A stretch of DNA of 17,012 nucleotides from Leclercia sp. UBA7405 (GCA_002469605.1 DKMV01000266.1:1-17012), one strand, 5' to 3'; counted from the stretch's first letter, positions 8,564 through 16,751 are shown. Numbers and translations: made by a program. Notes: generated from the sequence alone by a model not told the origin.

Positions 8564-11442
8564 TCTTTCTTACTCCAGGGCATTGATTGCTGCAATTCAC
8601 TCACGCTGTTCCAGACTTTCCACCCTTTCGGCTGGACGTAGTCGACTTTGCCGTTCTGGCTGCCGGAGACCTGCGACAGAAGGGCCATCCCGTTCGGGGC
8701 GACCACCGCCTGGTGGAAGAAGTCGGCCACCTTCTGCGGCGTGAGCTGTTTTATTTCGGCCACTACTTTATCACGTGAATCGAAACGCATATTACCCCGA
8801 TCGAAATCCTGGCTGATTTTCGAGGCCTCTTCGCCCAGGGTTTGCGGCGACTGCATAATCTGGGCAATAACCGCCTGCTGGATCTGGGCAAACTCCTCCG
8901 GCTTCATGGCACGCAGCTTCGCCTCCGCCTGCGGGAAGAAGGCCTGATAGCGCTGCCACAGGTAGGCGGGCTGTTTATCGCTGCTCTGCAGCAGGAAGCC
9001 CAGCCCCCACTGGCGGCCGACGTTCATGGAGAAGGCAAAGACCGCATAGCCCAGTTGCTCTTCGGTACGCAGTTGGTTGTAGAACCACGGCTGCACGATC
9101 TGCCCCAGCACCGCGCTGTAGGCGGAGCTGGCAAATTCGCTATAGCCAACGGGCACAAATACCGCCGCCAGCGCGGAGTCAGTGCTGCTGCCCGCTTTTT
9201 CAAAGAGGACGTTCTGCTGCTTGTCTACAATCACATCCTGATTGCGGCACCACTCGTTGCCGCTGGCCGCCAGCTGCTGACGAACGTTCTGCGCCAGGAT
9301 TTTCGCCTGCGCTTCGCTCATGTTGCCAACCACCAGGAACTCCGGACGGGCATTCGCCTTCAGCGCGGCGCGGTAGTCTATCACCTCTTTCAGGGTGATG
9401 GAGGGCAGCAGCGCCCGACGTTCTTCCCGCTGGAAGTAGGGGATCTGCGACAGCATCTGCGCCGGCATAATAGCCAGGTCAAAGGCTTTGCCTTTTTCGG
9501 CCGAATCCATCATCTGGGTATACCAGGATTTGGCCTGCGCCAGCTGATCCTCGGTCGAGGTATAGCTGAAGTAGCCGGCCAGTAGCGCCTGGAAGAGCTG
9601 CGGCAGACGCTGGGTATAGCCGTTGGCATTGAGCATCAGGCCGTTATTGGCGTTGGTGGAGAAGCCGATCCCCCCGACGGCCGCCTGGTTGCTCAGCTCA
9701 TCCAGCGCGATGCCGGCGAGATAATCATTCAGGGCAAAGAGTACCTGGTTGCGGGCGCTGTTCATGGCCGCCGGATTGCGCAAAATCACGCTGACGTCAG
9801 CTTTTGGCTCGCTGGCAAAATACTGGCTGGGGGTGTAGACCACCCGCAACGTCGGCTCGTCGATAATCAGCTTCGGCTTCGGCCAGGCCTTTTCCGGCTT
9901 AATCAGGGTAAAGTCATCCGGAATATAGGGGTTCAGCTCGGGTAACTTAAGCTTGATGGCCGCCGATTTTTGCTGCCAGTCGGTAAAGGTTTTGTCGCCG
10001 ATTTTATCTACCTGATAAGGGGCGTTCACGAAGTAGGCCGTCTTGTTATGCGGCTCATCCGGGCTGATATACCAGATACGGGCATTTTGCGGGGTCATCA
10101 TCGCCAGGCGCGCGTTTACCGCCTGTTCATCGAACCTGTCGGCAATGTTTACCACATCCAGGGTATGTTCAACCGGCACGCGGATCATGGTGTCCGCCAG
10201 CCACTCGACGTAGTCCATATCCCGGGTAATGGAGGGGTAGCGGAAATCGAGGTCCAGCACGTGGGCCAGCTCGTCGAAGTAGCGTTTATCTACCCCTTTC
10301 TCACGCAGCAGCGCCAGATAGCTGAAGATGGCGGCGACCACCTCGTCGCGATGAGCAAGGCCTTTATCCGTTAAGGTGGCGGAGATAGCCAGCACCCCGC
10401 TGTTGCCATTGACGACGGGATCGGAGTCGGCACGAATGCCCTCGACCAGCCCCTGCTTTTGCAGCCAGTCCGAGAGGGTGTCCGGGCTACGGTTGCCAAT
10501 GAGGTAGTTCACCAGCTCGTCGGTTTTGCTGCGAAACTGCGCGGAGTTGTTATCAATGCGAAACTCGACGCGCAGCACCTTGCGCGGCATCGCCGGCACG
10601 TAATGAATAATCACCCCTTTCTGAGCGTCGGTTACCACCGGCACGTCGATTTGCGGCCTGTCGATGTTTTTATTCGGCACGCGGCCGTAGGTTTCGGCGG
10701 CAATTTTCGCCAGCTCCGGCAGCGGCTTATTACTGTACACCACCGCCTTCATCAGGTTGGCGGAGTAATATTTGTCGCGAAACGCATGCAGGGCATCCAG
10801 CACCGGGCTGCCCGGCTTATCGCTCAGGGTCTCAAGGTTACCGCCCGAGAAGCGCGAGCCGGGGTGGGCCGGGTTGATGGTTTCGGCACTTACCTGCGCC
10901 ATGCGCATGCCGTCGCGGGTACGGGCCATCGTCAGCTCGGCGTTTACCGCATTGCGCTCGCGGTCGGCATATTTTTTATCCAGCAGCGGCGAGGCAATAG
11001 CGTCCGCAAGGCGATCGACCGCCCCTTCGAGGGCGTCGTTTTCTACCTCAAGATAGAAAGCCGTGCGGTAAGGCGCGGTACTGGCGTTATGGCTGCCACC
11101 GTGCATTTTCAGGAACTCGGCGAGGCTGTCGGGCTGCGGGTAGGTCTTTGAGCCCATCAGGATCATGTGTTCAAGGTAATGCGCAAGACCGGGGTGCGCC
11201 TCAGGATCCTGCAGCGAGCCCACCGGCACCACCAGCGCCGACAGCGACTTTACCGCCTGGGGATCGGAAACCAGCAGCACGACCATCCCGTTATCGAGAC
11301 GAATAGCCTGATACTGACGGGTGTCTTTATCGCTTTTACGGATAGTTTCCTGGAGGGGTTGCCAACCGCTGTTCGCCTGAGTGAAGGGAGCCCAGAGGGC
11401 AAAGAACATAACAAACGCTTTCAACATGGTGCTGCCTGGCAT
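8560..11442 (-). CDS. ptrA: Pitrilysin (protease III), periplasmic zinc metalloprotease
   Basis: An M16 (insulinase-family) protease that degrades small peptides and proteins in the periplasm. The 960 residues compare with 962 in E. coli. A Sec signal peptide fills residues 1-23, with a hydrophobic core and likely cleavage after TQA. The inverted zinc site HYLEH gives H88, E91 and H92, with the third zinc ligand E169 in NAVNAEL. Two M16 halves follow in the usual order, the second catalytically inactive in this family. The start has GAGG six bases upstream and aligns with the E. coli N-terminus. It lies between recC and recB in the transcription order and overlaps recB by 4 bases, although the protein has no known part in DNA repair. 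Confidence 0.97.
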   Translation of the reverse strand: MPGSTMLKAFVMFFALWAPFTQANSGWQPLQETIRKSDKDTRQYQAIRLDNGMVVLLVSDPQAVKSLSALVVPVGSLQDPEAHPGLAHYLEHMILMGSKTYPQPDSLAEFLKMHGGSHNASTAPYRTAFYLEVENDALEGAVDRLADAIASPLLDKKYADRERNAVNAELTMARTRDGMRMAQVSAETINPAHPGSRFSGGNLETLSDKPGSPVLDALHAFRDKYYSANLMKAVVYSNKPLPELAKIAAETYGRVPNKNIDRPQIDVPVVTDAQKGVIIHYVPAMPRKVLRVEFRIDNNSAQFRSKTDELVNYLIGNRSPDTLSDWLQKQGLVEGIRADSDPVVNGNSGVLAISATLTDKGLAHRDEVVAAIFSYLALLREKGVDKRYFDELAHVLDLDFRYPSITRDMDYVEWLADTMIRVPVEHTLDVVNIADRFDEQAVNARLAMMTPQNARIWYISPDEPHNKTAYFVNAPYQVDKIGDKTFTDWQQKSAAIKLKLPELNPYIPDDFTLIKPEKAWPKPKLIIDEPTLRVVYTPSQYFASEPKADVSVILRNPAAMNSARNQVLFALNDYLAGIALDELSNQAAVGGIGFSTNANNGLMLNANGYTQRLPQLFQALLAGYFSYTSTEDQLAQAKSWYTQMMDSAEKGKAFDLAIMPAQMLSQIPYFQREERRALLPSITLKEVIDYRAALKANARPEFLVVGNMSEAQAKILAQNVRQQLAASGNEWCRNQDVIVDKQQNVLFEKAGSSTDSALAAVFVPVGYSEFASSAYSAVLGQIVQPWFYNQLRTEEQLGYAVFAFSMNVGRQWGLGFLLQSSDKQPAYLWQRYQAFFPQAEAKLRAMKPEEFAQIQQAVIAQIMQSPQTLGEEASKISQDFDRGNMRFDSRDKVVAEIKQLTPQKVADFFHQAVVAPNGMALLSQVSGSQNGKVDYVQPKGWKVWNSVSELQQSMPWSKKE
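11229..11236 (-). other. Chi octamer (in ptrA)
   Basis: CCACCAGC on the + strand; sense orientation within the 5' part of ptrA. Confidence 0.7.
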
Positions 11443-11583
11443 TCACTACCTCATCATCACGGACTACATCATTAACACGTTTCGTACCGAACGAGCCGGC
11501 ATCTCTTTATTTTGTTACATCAGTCCGTGACAAGATGGGCATCATAATGGAATGCCCATAGCTGCGCAATTTTTACCCAGCCG
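11443..11583 (-). promoter_or_regulatory. recC-ptrA intergenic region with inverted repeats
   Basis: 141 bases, the largest gap within the rec operon, so a promoter for ptrA-recB-recD may lie here; I cannot pick convincing -35 and -10 elements. Two inverted repeats are visible. One is ATGGGCAT (11535-11542) with ATGCCCAT (11552-11559) around a 9-base loop, just after the recC stop. The other is TCACGGACT (11457-11465) with AGTCCGTGA (11522-11530), which would enclose the AT-rich middle. No T run follows the first hairpin on the - strand, so it is not a classical terminator. Confidence 0.4.
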
Positions 11584-12695
11584 TCAGGACGCATTAAATT
11601 TAAACAGAGGTAACAGGTAACGCTGCGCCTCTTCGGTGATGGCGTCGTAGTATTCCGGCTCAAGGGTTCGCCATAAACGCTGATACCAGACGTCGTCGCC
11701 TTCACCGCGCACGATCATGTTGCCTTCGTAGGCCTGCAGGAACTTGCTGCGCGCTTTTTGCAGCGAGGCCTCATCCGTTAACATGACACCCTTTTCGGCG
11801 TCGTAACAGGCTTTTACCCATGCTCCCCCACTTTCTGGCAGCAACAGCAGCGGCTGATTCATTCCCTGCAGATAGCCATCAACAAGCTGTGCCAGATAGT
11901 GCAGCGCCTCTTCGGCAGGCAGTGGCGGGAAGCGCCACTCGCCGTCCTTACGCACAAACAGGCGGCTTTCGCCCTCTCCACCGCTGGCACAGTAGACAAG
12001 ATGTTCCAGCCAAAGTTGCACTCCCTGCGAAACGCTCAACATAGCGGGACGCCAGCGCAGCAGGCCGTCCGGCTGAACATGCTGCAGCCAGCCGGTAAGC
12101 TGCACCCCGTGGCACTCCAGGTCGATCTCAATGCTTTTGCCCGGCTGGCGGCATTCGATAACCCGTCCGGCCAGCGCCTGCATCTCCTGGCACTGGGCAT
12201 CCCAGGCAATTTCACCAAAGGCACCGTAGGGCAGCTGGCCCGCGGCCCGATAGCGGCGGAACAGCTGCTGGGCGTCCTGCTCATCAACCAGGGCATTCAG
12301 CAGCTGCTGATTGAGCTGGTAACGGCTTAATCCATCGAGCGTGAAAGGCTCAGCATCGGGGATTTCGCTCTCTTCAGAGCGGAAGTTAACCTGCAGGCGC
12401 ATCTGGAAAAAGGCCCGCACCGGGTGCGTCCAGAAGCGCTGCAGCTGTTCGAAAGCAAGGTTTGTCACCGGCAGCGGCTGCAGGGGCTGGATAAAATCGG
12501 TGTGGGCGGTTCCGGCTTTTTTGGCCGCCGGCAGCCATTCGCGGGCATAGCTCTGCTGCTCGCTCTCCACATAGTTAGTGGGATCGAAAGGCATGCGGCT
12601 ATGGCAGCAGGTGATATGGGCTTTGACGCGCTGTTCGCTTTCATCACAATTTCGCGCCTCGTCCCCCGGCAGATAGTGGCTCTGGCCGATATAGT

Positions 12696-12703
12696 CCACC
12701 AGC
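12696..12703 (-). other. Chi octamer (in recC, after the amber codon)
   Basis: CCACCAGC on the + strand; exact match in the sense direction of recC. Confidence 0.7.
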
Positions 12704-13107
12704 TCCTGCACCAGCACCGACGGAAAACGTTCGCTGTTGTCCTGAATAGAGCGGCCGATATAGCTGATATAGAGCTTTTGCTGGGCCGAGATCAGCGCCT
12801 CCAGGAAGAGGTAACGATCGTCGTCGCGACGGCTGCGATCGCCGCGCCGGGGTTTCTGGCTCATCAAATCAAACCCGAGGGGCGGGAGCGCGCGCGGGTA
12901 GACCCCATCGTTCATCCCCAGCAGACACACCACCTTGAAGGGGATTGAGCGCATCGGCATCAGGGTACAGATATTCACCGGCCCGGCGAGGAAGCGCTGG
13001 CTGATTCGCTCCTGATCGAGGCGCTGCGTCAGCTCATCGCGTAGCAGCGAAAGCGGGACCGCCTCGCCGTAGTGGGAAGCGATCCCCTCTTCAATGATCG
13101 CCTGCCA

Positions 13108-13110
13108 CTA
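13108..13110 (-). other. Premature TAG (amber) codon in recC, codon 617
   Basis: The + strand reads CTA here, so the recC strand reads CAG-TAG-TGG. E. coli RecC has Gln-Gln-Trp at this place, so one C-to-T change on the coding strand (CAG to TAG) explains the stop. The frame is open for 616 codons before it and 507 sense codons after it. Confidence 0.9.
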
Positions 13111-13268
13111 CTGCTCGATTAAGGCCATTGCCGCTTCCGTCTCCCGATCGGGCAGGAAGAAGTCGTTTAGCATCTCCCGGCACACCGGCAACCACGCCTC
13201 CAGAGAGCGGGTCTGCATCAGCTCACGGCGCCAGAGATTAAGCTGCATCAGCAGCGAGGCCAGATGGC

Positions 13269-13276
13269 CCACCAGC
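13269..13276 (-). other. Chi octamer (in recC, before the amber codon)
   Basis: CCACCAGC on the + strand; exact match in the sense direction of recC. Confidence 0.7.
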
Positions 13277-14970
13277 TCGGCAATCAGGCCGCTGGACTCG
13301 TCGTAGGGCAGTACCTCATTCCACTCCCCCTGGCTGCTCTCCATGGCGTAGCCGAGCAGCATGCGCGTAAGGCCAAACTGCCAGGTATGCTGACCGGTGA
13401 CCGGTAGTTCAAAATCCTGCACGTTATCATCATCCATTCCCCAGCGCACGCCCGATTCGTTAACCCACTGGCGCAGATAACGCAGCCCTTCTTCGTCGAT
13501 ATCAAAGCGGGCGGCCAGCACCGGCACGTCCAGCAGGGCAAGTACGGTCTCCGGTACAAAGCGGCTGTCGGGTAAGGTCAGCAGGCTGATAAAGGCCTGT
13601 AGCGCAGGATGAGACTGGCGCGCGCGACGGTCAGAGATGGCAAAAGGCAGATAGCGATCGCCACTGGCGCTGCCGAACACCGCCTGGATAAAGGGGCTAT
13701 AGCTGTCGATATCGGCAACCATCACCACGATATCCCGGGGGGTCAGGGTCGGATCCTCTTCCAGCATCGCCAGCAGCCTGTCGTGCAGCACCTCCACTTC
13801 CCGCTGTGGGCTGTGGCAAATATTGATGGTGACGCTGCGATCGTCGGGATCGAGGAGGCGTTTTTTATCGCTGCGGGCAAACTCATCGGCGGTGATCCCG
13901 GCTACCGCCCGGTTTTCCAGCTCGAGGATATCCAGCTGCACGTTATGCAGCAGGCTGTCTGGCGTAATCTCGGCGAAGGCGTCCACGTCCCCGCCCCCCG
14001 TCTCCGTGAGTTCGGAAAGCATGTAGATATAGTCGCGCCCCAGCTTGCCCCAGGAGGAGAGCAGCGGATTAGCCAGGTTTTGCACGCCCTCTTCATCAAA
14101 AAGCTGCGCCGCCGTCTCGCTATCTTTAAACAGCGGCACCGTGCCCTCGTCAAAGAGGCGGCGGCGCTGACGGGTAACCATACGCGCCAGCCAGCGCGCA
14201 TCCTGAATATCCCCCCAGTAATGGCGACAAGGGTTGGTAAAGAGGATATGGATATCAATGTGCTTACCCAGCGCATCCAGCGCCTTCAGATAGACCGGCG
14301 GCAGCGCGGAAATACCGCAGATAAATACCCTTGTGGGCAAGCCTTCGGGCTTCTCAGACGCGCCCTCCAGAGTCGCGATAAAGCGCTCGTATAAATTGGC
14401 GCGGTGCCACCGGGGCTGGCCGAGCTGTTCCGTGTGCTCAACCAGCGCCTTCCAGAGCGGTGCCTGCCAGATTTGCGCCTGGTCCAGGCCATCAATCAGC
14501 TCGCCTGCCTCCCAGCGCGCAAGCCACTCCGGGCGATAGACCAGATACTGGTCATAGAGATCCGCGGTGCGGGAGGCCAGCTGGAACAGCTTGCGCTTGT
14601 CGGTATCGTCATTCAGATAGTGGCGCAGCATGGCGAATTCGTCGCGCGGCAGCATCCCCGGCAGAAGCGACATCAGCTTCCAGCTCATGCTCTGTTTATT
14701 AAACGCGCTCTGCTTTGGGATATCCGGCAGCACGCGCACAAACATCTCCCAGATAAAGCTGGCGGGAAGCGGAAAGTCGATATTGGCGGCGATGCCAAAT
14801 TTTTGTGACAGGGACATTTGCAGCCATTGGGCCATACCGGTGCTCTGAACCAGCAGCATCTCTGGTTCAAAGGGATCGTCCAGCCGCTGTTGCTCGACGA
14901 TAAATTCCATCAGCGCTTCCAGCACGTCCAGACGATTTGAGTGGTAGACCCTTAACATTGCTGCTCCCAA

Positions 14971-15294
14971 CTACTGACTAACCGGGCAGTGCAGACGCAT
15001 CATTTGCCCCTGCCTGCCCGACGGAGATATAAGTGTTACCGAGATGCTGACACATCCGGCGTGCGTTGTCTGCTCCCGGCTGCTCTGCCAGCCTGCGGGT
15101 AGCGATGTGGCGGTGAGCTGTGTCTGGTTCCAGGCGTGACGCCAGAGAAGGCGATAGTGGTCCAGGGTGATAAACCGGCTGGCCAGTACCCGATGATAAC
15201 CCGCCAGCGCGGTGACAACCATGACCATTAGCATCATCGCCAGCAGGATTTCAACCATGCTGAACCCCCGCTGCTTTTCTGTTGTTACAGGCAT
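14971..15294 (-). CDS. ppdC: Minor pseudopilin PpdC (GspI-like prepilin-type protein)
   Basis: A small exported prepilin-like protein of 107 residues that would join the minor pseudopilin complex at the tip of type IV pili or type II secretion fibres. The prepilin peptidase site is G-FSMVE after a 10-residue leader, with Glu at mature position 5. A hydrophobic helix follows (ILLAMMLMVMVVTALAGY). Two cysteines in the C-terminal part (HAGCVS and RLHCPV) could form a disulfide. The chosen ATG has GGGAGG seven bases upstream and overlaps the end of ygdB by 10 bases; longer upstream frames do not resemble the family. The stop is 12 bases before recC. Confidence 0.92.
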   Translation of the reverse strand: MPVTTEKQRGFSMVEILLAMMLMVMVVTALAGYHRVLASRFITLDHYRLLWRHAWNQTQLTATSLPAGWQSSREQTTHAGCVSISVTLISPSGRQGQMMRLHCPVSQ

Positions 15295-15686
15295 TGCGTC
15301 GCCTCCCTGAAAGGACAAAAATCGCTCCAGCCGTGTGGCGAAAACTGCACCCTGCCCGCAACCACCTTTCCGAGCCGCCACAATACGATCTCCCCGCTCC
15401 CTGCGCTCAGCACCAGATCATCTTTATCTGTACGCCGCAAGCAGGCCCACCAGCGCTGCTGAGAGTGTTGCTGACACTGGCGCGCCTCAGGCGGCTGCCA
15501 GGGGAGGGTTCTTGCCCACTCCATCGCCGACTGCGCCGCAGCCTGCTGGCGGATAGCCCGGCTCTCGGCGTTGGTGACAAGCAACAGCGTACTGAGCTGC
15601 TGGTTGTATCCCGCCAGCAGCAGGCTGCCAAGGATAAGGATTAGCAGCACCAGCGCAAGCGAAGAGAGGCCGCGTTGCCGGTTCAC
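15285..15686 (-). CDS. ygdB: Prepilin-like protein YgdB (GspK/PilX-type candidate)
   Basis: A 133-residue protein with a six-residue basic leader (MNRQRG), a cleavage site before LSSLA and a hydrophobic helix LALVLLILILGSLLLAG. Unlike its three neighbours it has alanine, not glutamate, at mature position 5. That is a feature of the GspK class of pseudopilins, which sits at the fibre tip. Four cysteines lie in the soluble part (two around RQCQ...WWACL and two in DFCPF...TQCL). It starts with GTG; the GTGA overlap joins it to the ppdB stop. The E. coli homologue is of similar length, about 135 residues. A Chi octamer lies inside. Confidence 0.88.
   Translation of the reverse strand: MNRQRGLSSLALVLLILILGSLLLAGYNQQLSTLLLVTNAESRAIRQQAAAQSAMEWARTLPWQPPEARQCQQHSQQRWWACLRRTDKDDLVLSAGSGEIVLWRLGKVVAGRVQFSPHGWSDFCPFREATQCL
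15447..15454 (-). other. Chi octamer (in ygdB)
   Basis: CCACCAGC on the + strand; exact match in the sense direction of ygdB. Confidence 0.7.
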
Positions 15687-16246
15687 AGGTTGTACCCCGT
15701 CACCGCGTGCCGGGCCTCAAACAGCCGACCTTTGTCACCCGGAAAAATGGCAGAAATCTCCAGGATCAGCAGCGGTGCAAAGCCCGCCCGCCGGGTTTGC
15801 TCTACCCGAAAATGCCGGATGGTTATCCTGTCGGGGTCGGTTATCCTCTCCCACCCGTTTCCGCTGCAGGCGGTGGCGCCGCGCAGGGTCTCCAGCGCGC
15901 CGGCGTTCAGCCGAAAGCCGGTCTGTTCTGCCGCCCCAGACGGCGAGCTCTCCCAGCGGCCATTGCTGTTTTCATCCCACTGCACGATGAGGCAGTCGCC
16001 CTGAGCGCTCATCTTTAGCGCATCGCCCGTACAGCTCCCGGCGCAAAAACCGGCGCGCTGCAGATGTTTCCCTATACCGGCCAGCCGCAGCCAGATCTCC
16101 TCTTCGATCTCCTGCTGCCGGGTCTGGGCCAGCATCGCCTGCTGCAGACCCGGTAAAAAACGCGCCGCGCTCAGCAACATCAGGCTGCTTATCGCCATCG
16201 CAATTAGCACTTCTATTAACGAAAAACCCTGCTGCGTTACCGGCAT
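15683..16246 (-). CDS. ppdB: Minor pseudopilin PpdB (GspJ-like prepilin-type protein)
   Basis: At 187 residues it has the E. coli PpdB length. The leader MPVTQQG ends at a prepilin peptidase site before FSLIE (Glu at position 5), followed by a hydrophobic helix (VLIAMAISSLMLLSAA). The soluble domain has several cysteines (GFCAGSCTG, GDCLIV, TACSG) and an acidic loop DENSNGRWE that looks like a metal-binding turn. The chosen ATG has AAAGGAG seven bases upstream and overlaps the ppdA stop by 10 bases (ATGCCGGTAA). The open frame extends upstream to 16480, but that part reads through ppdA in another frame and is not prepilin-like. It ends in a 4-base overlap with ygdB. Confidence 0.93.
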   Translation of the reverse strand: MPVTQQGFSLIEVLIAMAISSLMLLSAARFLPGLQQAMLAQTRQQEIEEEIWLRLAGIGKHLQRAGFCAGSCTGDALKMSAQGDCLIVQWDENSNGRWESSPSGAAEQTGFRLNAGALETLRGATACSGNGWERITDPDRITIRHFRVEQTRRAGFAPLLILEISAIFPGDKGRLFEARHAVTGYNL

Positions 16247-16701
16247 GCGAACGCTCCTTTGCCGCTGCACATTCTGATCCGCCCCCAGGAGGAGACGATT
16301 ACCAGCCACTCCCCCGCCGGGCTTTGCAGCCTGACCCGCCCGGCCCAGGCGGTATCGCGCAGGCCATAAAAACCCAGCGAGGGGGTGAGCTCTTTTATCT
16401 GTATATCGGGCCAGCGCGGGATAAGTACGCGCGGATCCGCTGAGGTACACAGGGGAGCGTCTGGGGTTAACAGACACCACGCGTCACCCCTCTGTTTTAG
16501 CGTCACTACGCGATCGCGATTATTGCGCCAGGCATCGTTGCGCAGCATCACGAGGTAGTCACGAACCTGGCGCGCCGTCTGCCAGAGCTGCTGCTGTTGC
16601 TGCCAGCTGCGCCAGCCGTACATCCCTGACGCGCTGAGCATAACGATGAGCGAGACGGCGACCAGGGTTTCAATGAGCGTAAAGCCCTGTTCGGTTTTCA
16701 T
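16237..16701 (-). CDS. ppdA: Minor pseudopilin PpdA (GspH-like prepilin-type protein)
   Basis: The first gene of the four-gene pseudopilin cluster, 154 residues (E. coli about 156). The leader is six residues, MKTEQG, cut before FTLIE with Glu at position 5; the helix TLVAVSLIVMLSASGMYGW follows. Conserved blocks downstream are IPRWPDIQ, LTPSLGFYGLRDTAWAGRV and GEWLVIVSSWGR. The start at 16701 is chosen by the prepilin leader, although no clear ribosome binding site precedes it. The upstream 46 codons of the open frame do not look like protein from this family. The 3' end overlaps ppdB by 10 bases. Confidence 0.93.
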   Translation of the reverse strand: MKTEQGFTLIETLVAVSLIVMLSASGMYGWRSWQQQQQLWQTARQVRDYLVMLRNDAWRNNRDRVVTLKQRGDAWCLLTPDAPLCTSADPRVLIPRWPDIQIKELTPSLGFYGLRDTAWAGRVRLQSPAGEWLVIVSSWGRIRMCSGKGAFACR

Positions 16702-16722
16702 GGCGGCAGTGTGCGGCGCGAA

Positions 16723-16751
16723 AAAATATTCGGCCAGCGACGAAGTGACAA
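16723..16751 (-). promoter_or_regulatory. Candidate sigma-70 promoter of the ppdA-ppdB-ygdB-ppdC cluster
   Basis: On the - strand, TTGTCA (16751-16746) and TATTTT (16728-16723) are spaced by 17 bases. Transcription would start near 16716, giving a leader of about 15 bases before the ppdA ATG, too short for a normal ribosome binding site, and none is visible. Since ppdC lies 12 bases from recC, this promoter could also supply recC. Confidence 0.4.

Larger units (their letters stand above)
11584..14958 (-). pseudogene. recC: recC (exodeoxyribonuclease V gamma subunit) interrupted by an in-frame amber codon
   Basis: RecC holds RecB and RecD together, splits the DNA strands and recognises Chi. 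The full frame is 1125 codons (1124 residues if read through; E. coli has 1122) and aligns with RecC from MLRVYHSNRL to the end, but codon 617 is TAG. The predicted product is 616 residues (14958-13108), ending ALIEQ. The downstream part (13107-11584) stays in the same frame with no further stop or frameshift and continues with WQAIIEEG and then VPLSLLRDELTQR, matching E. coli. Start: ATG at 14958 with GGGAG five bases upstream; the ATG at 14970 would put that site inside the gene. Lost from a 616-residue product are the rest of the helicase-like body and the C-terminal nuclease-like domain that in E. coli contacts RecD and RecB. It lies 12 bases after ppdC. It could also be a sequencing error, or be read through in a suppressor strain. 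Confidence 0.85.

Noticed and set aside
11535..11559. Hairpin after recC as a Rho-independent terminator
   Set aside because: No T run follows on the - strand, and ptrA lies downstream in what is known as a continuous operon.
12979..13110. A frameshift or deletion as the cause of the recC break
   Set aside because: The upstream and downstream parts lie in the same frame, and translating 13107-12979 gives RecC-like sequence with no gap, so a point nonsense change is enough.
14956..14970. Upstream ATG at 14970 as the recC start
   Set aside because: The sequence ATGGGAGCAGCAATG puts the ribosome binding site for the ATG at 14958 inside the extension, and the E. coli protein begins at the equivalent of 14958.
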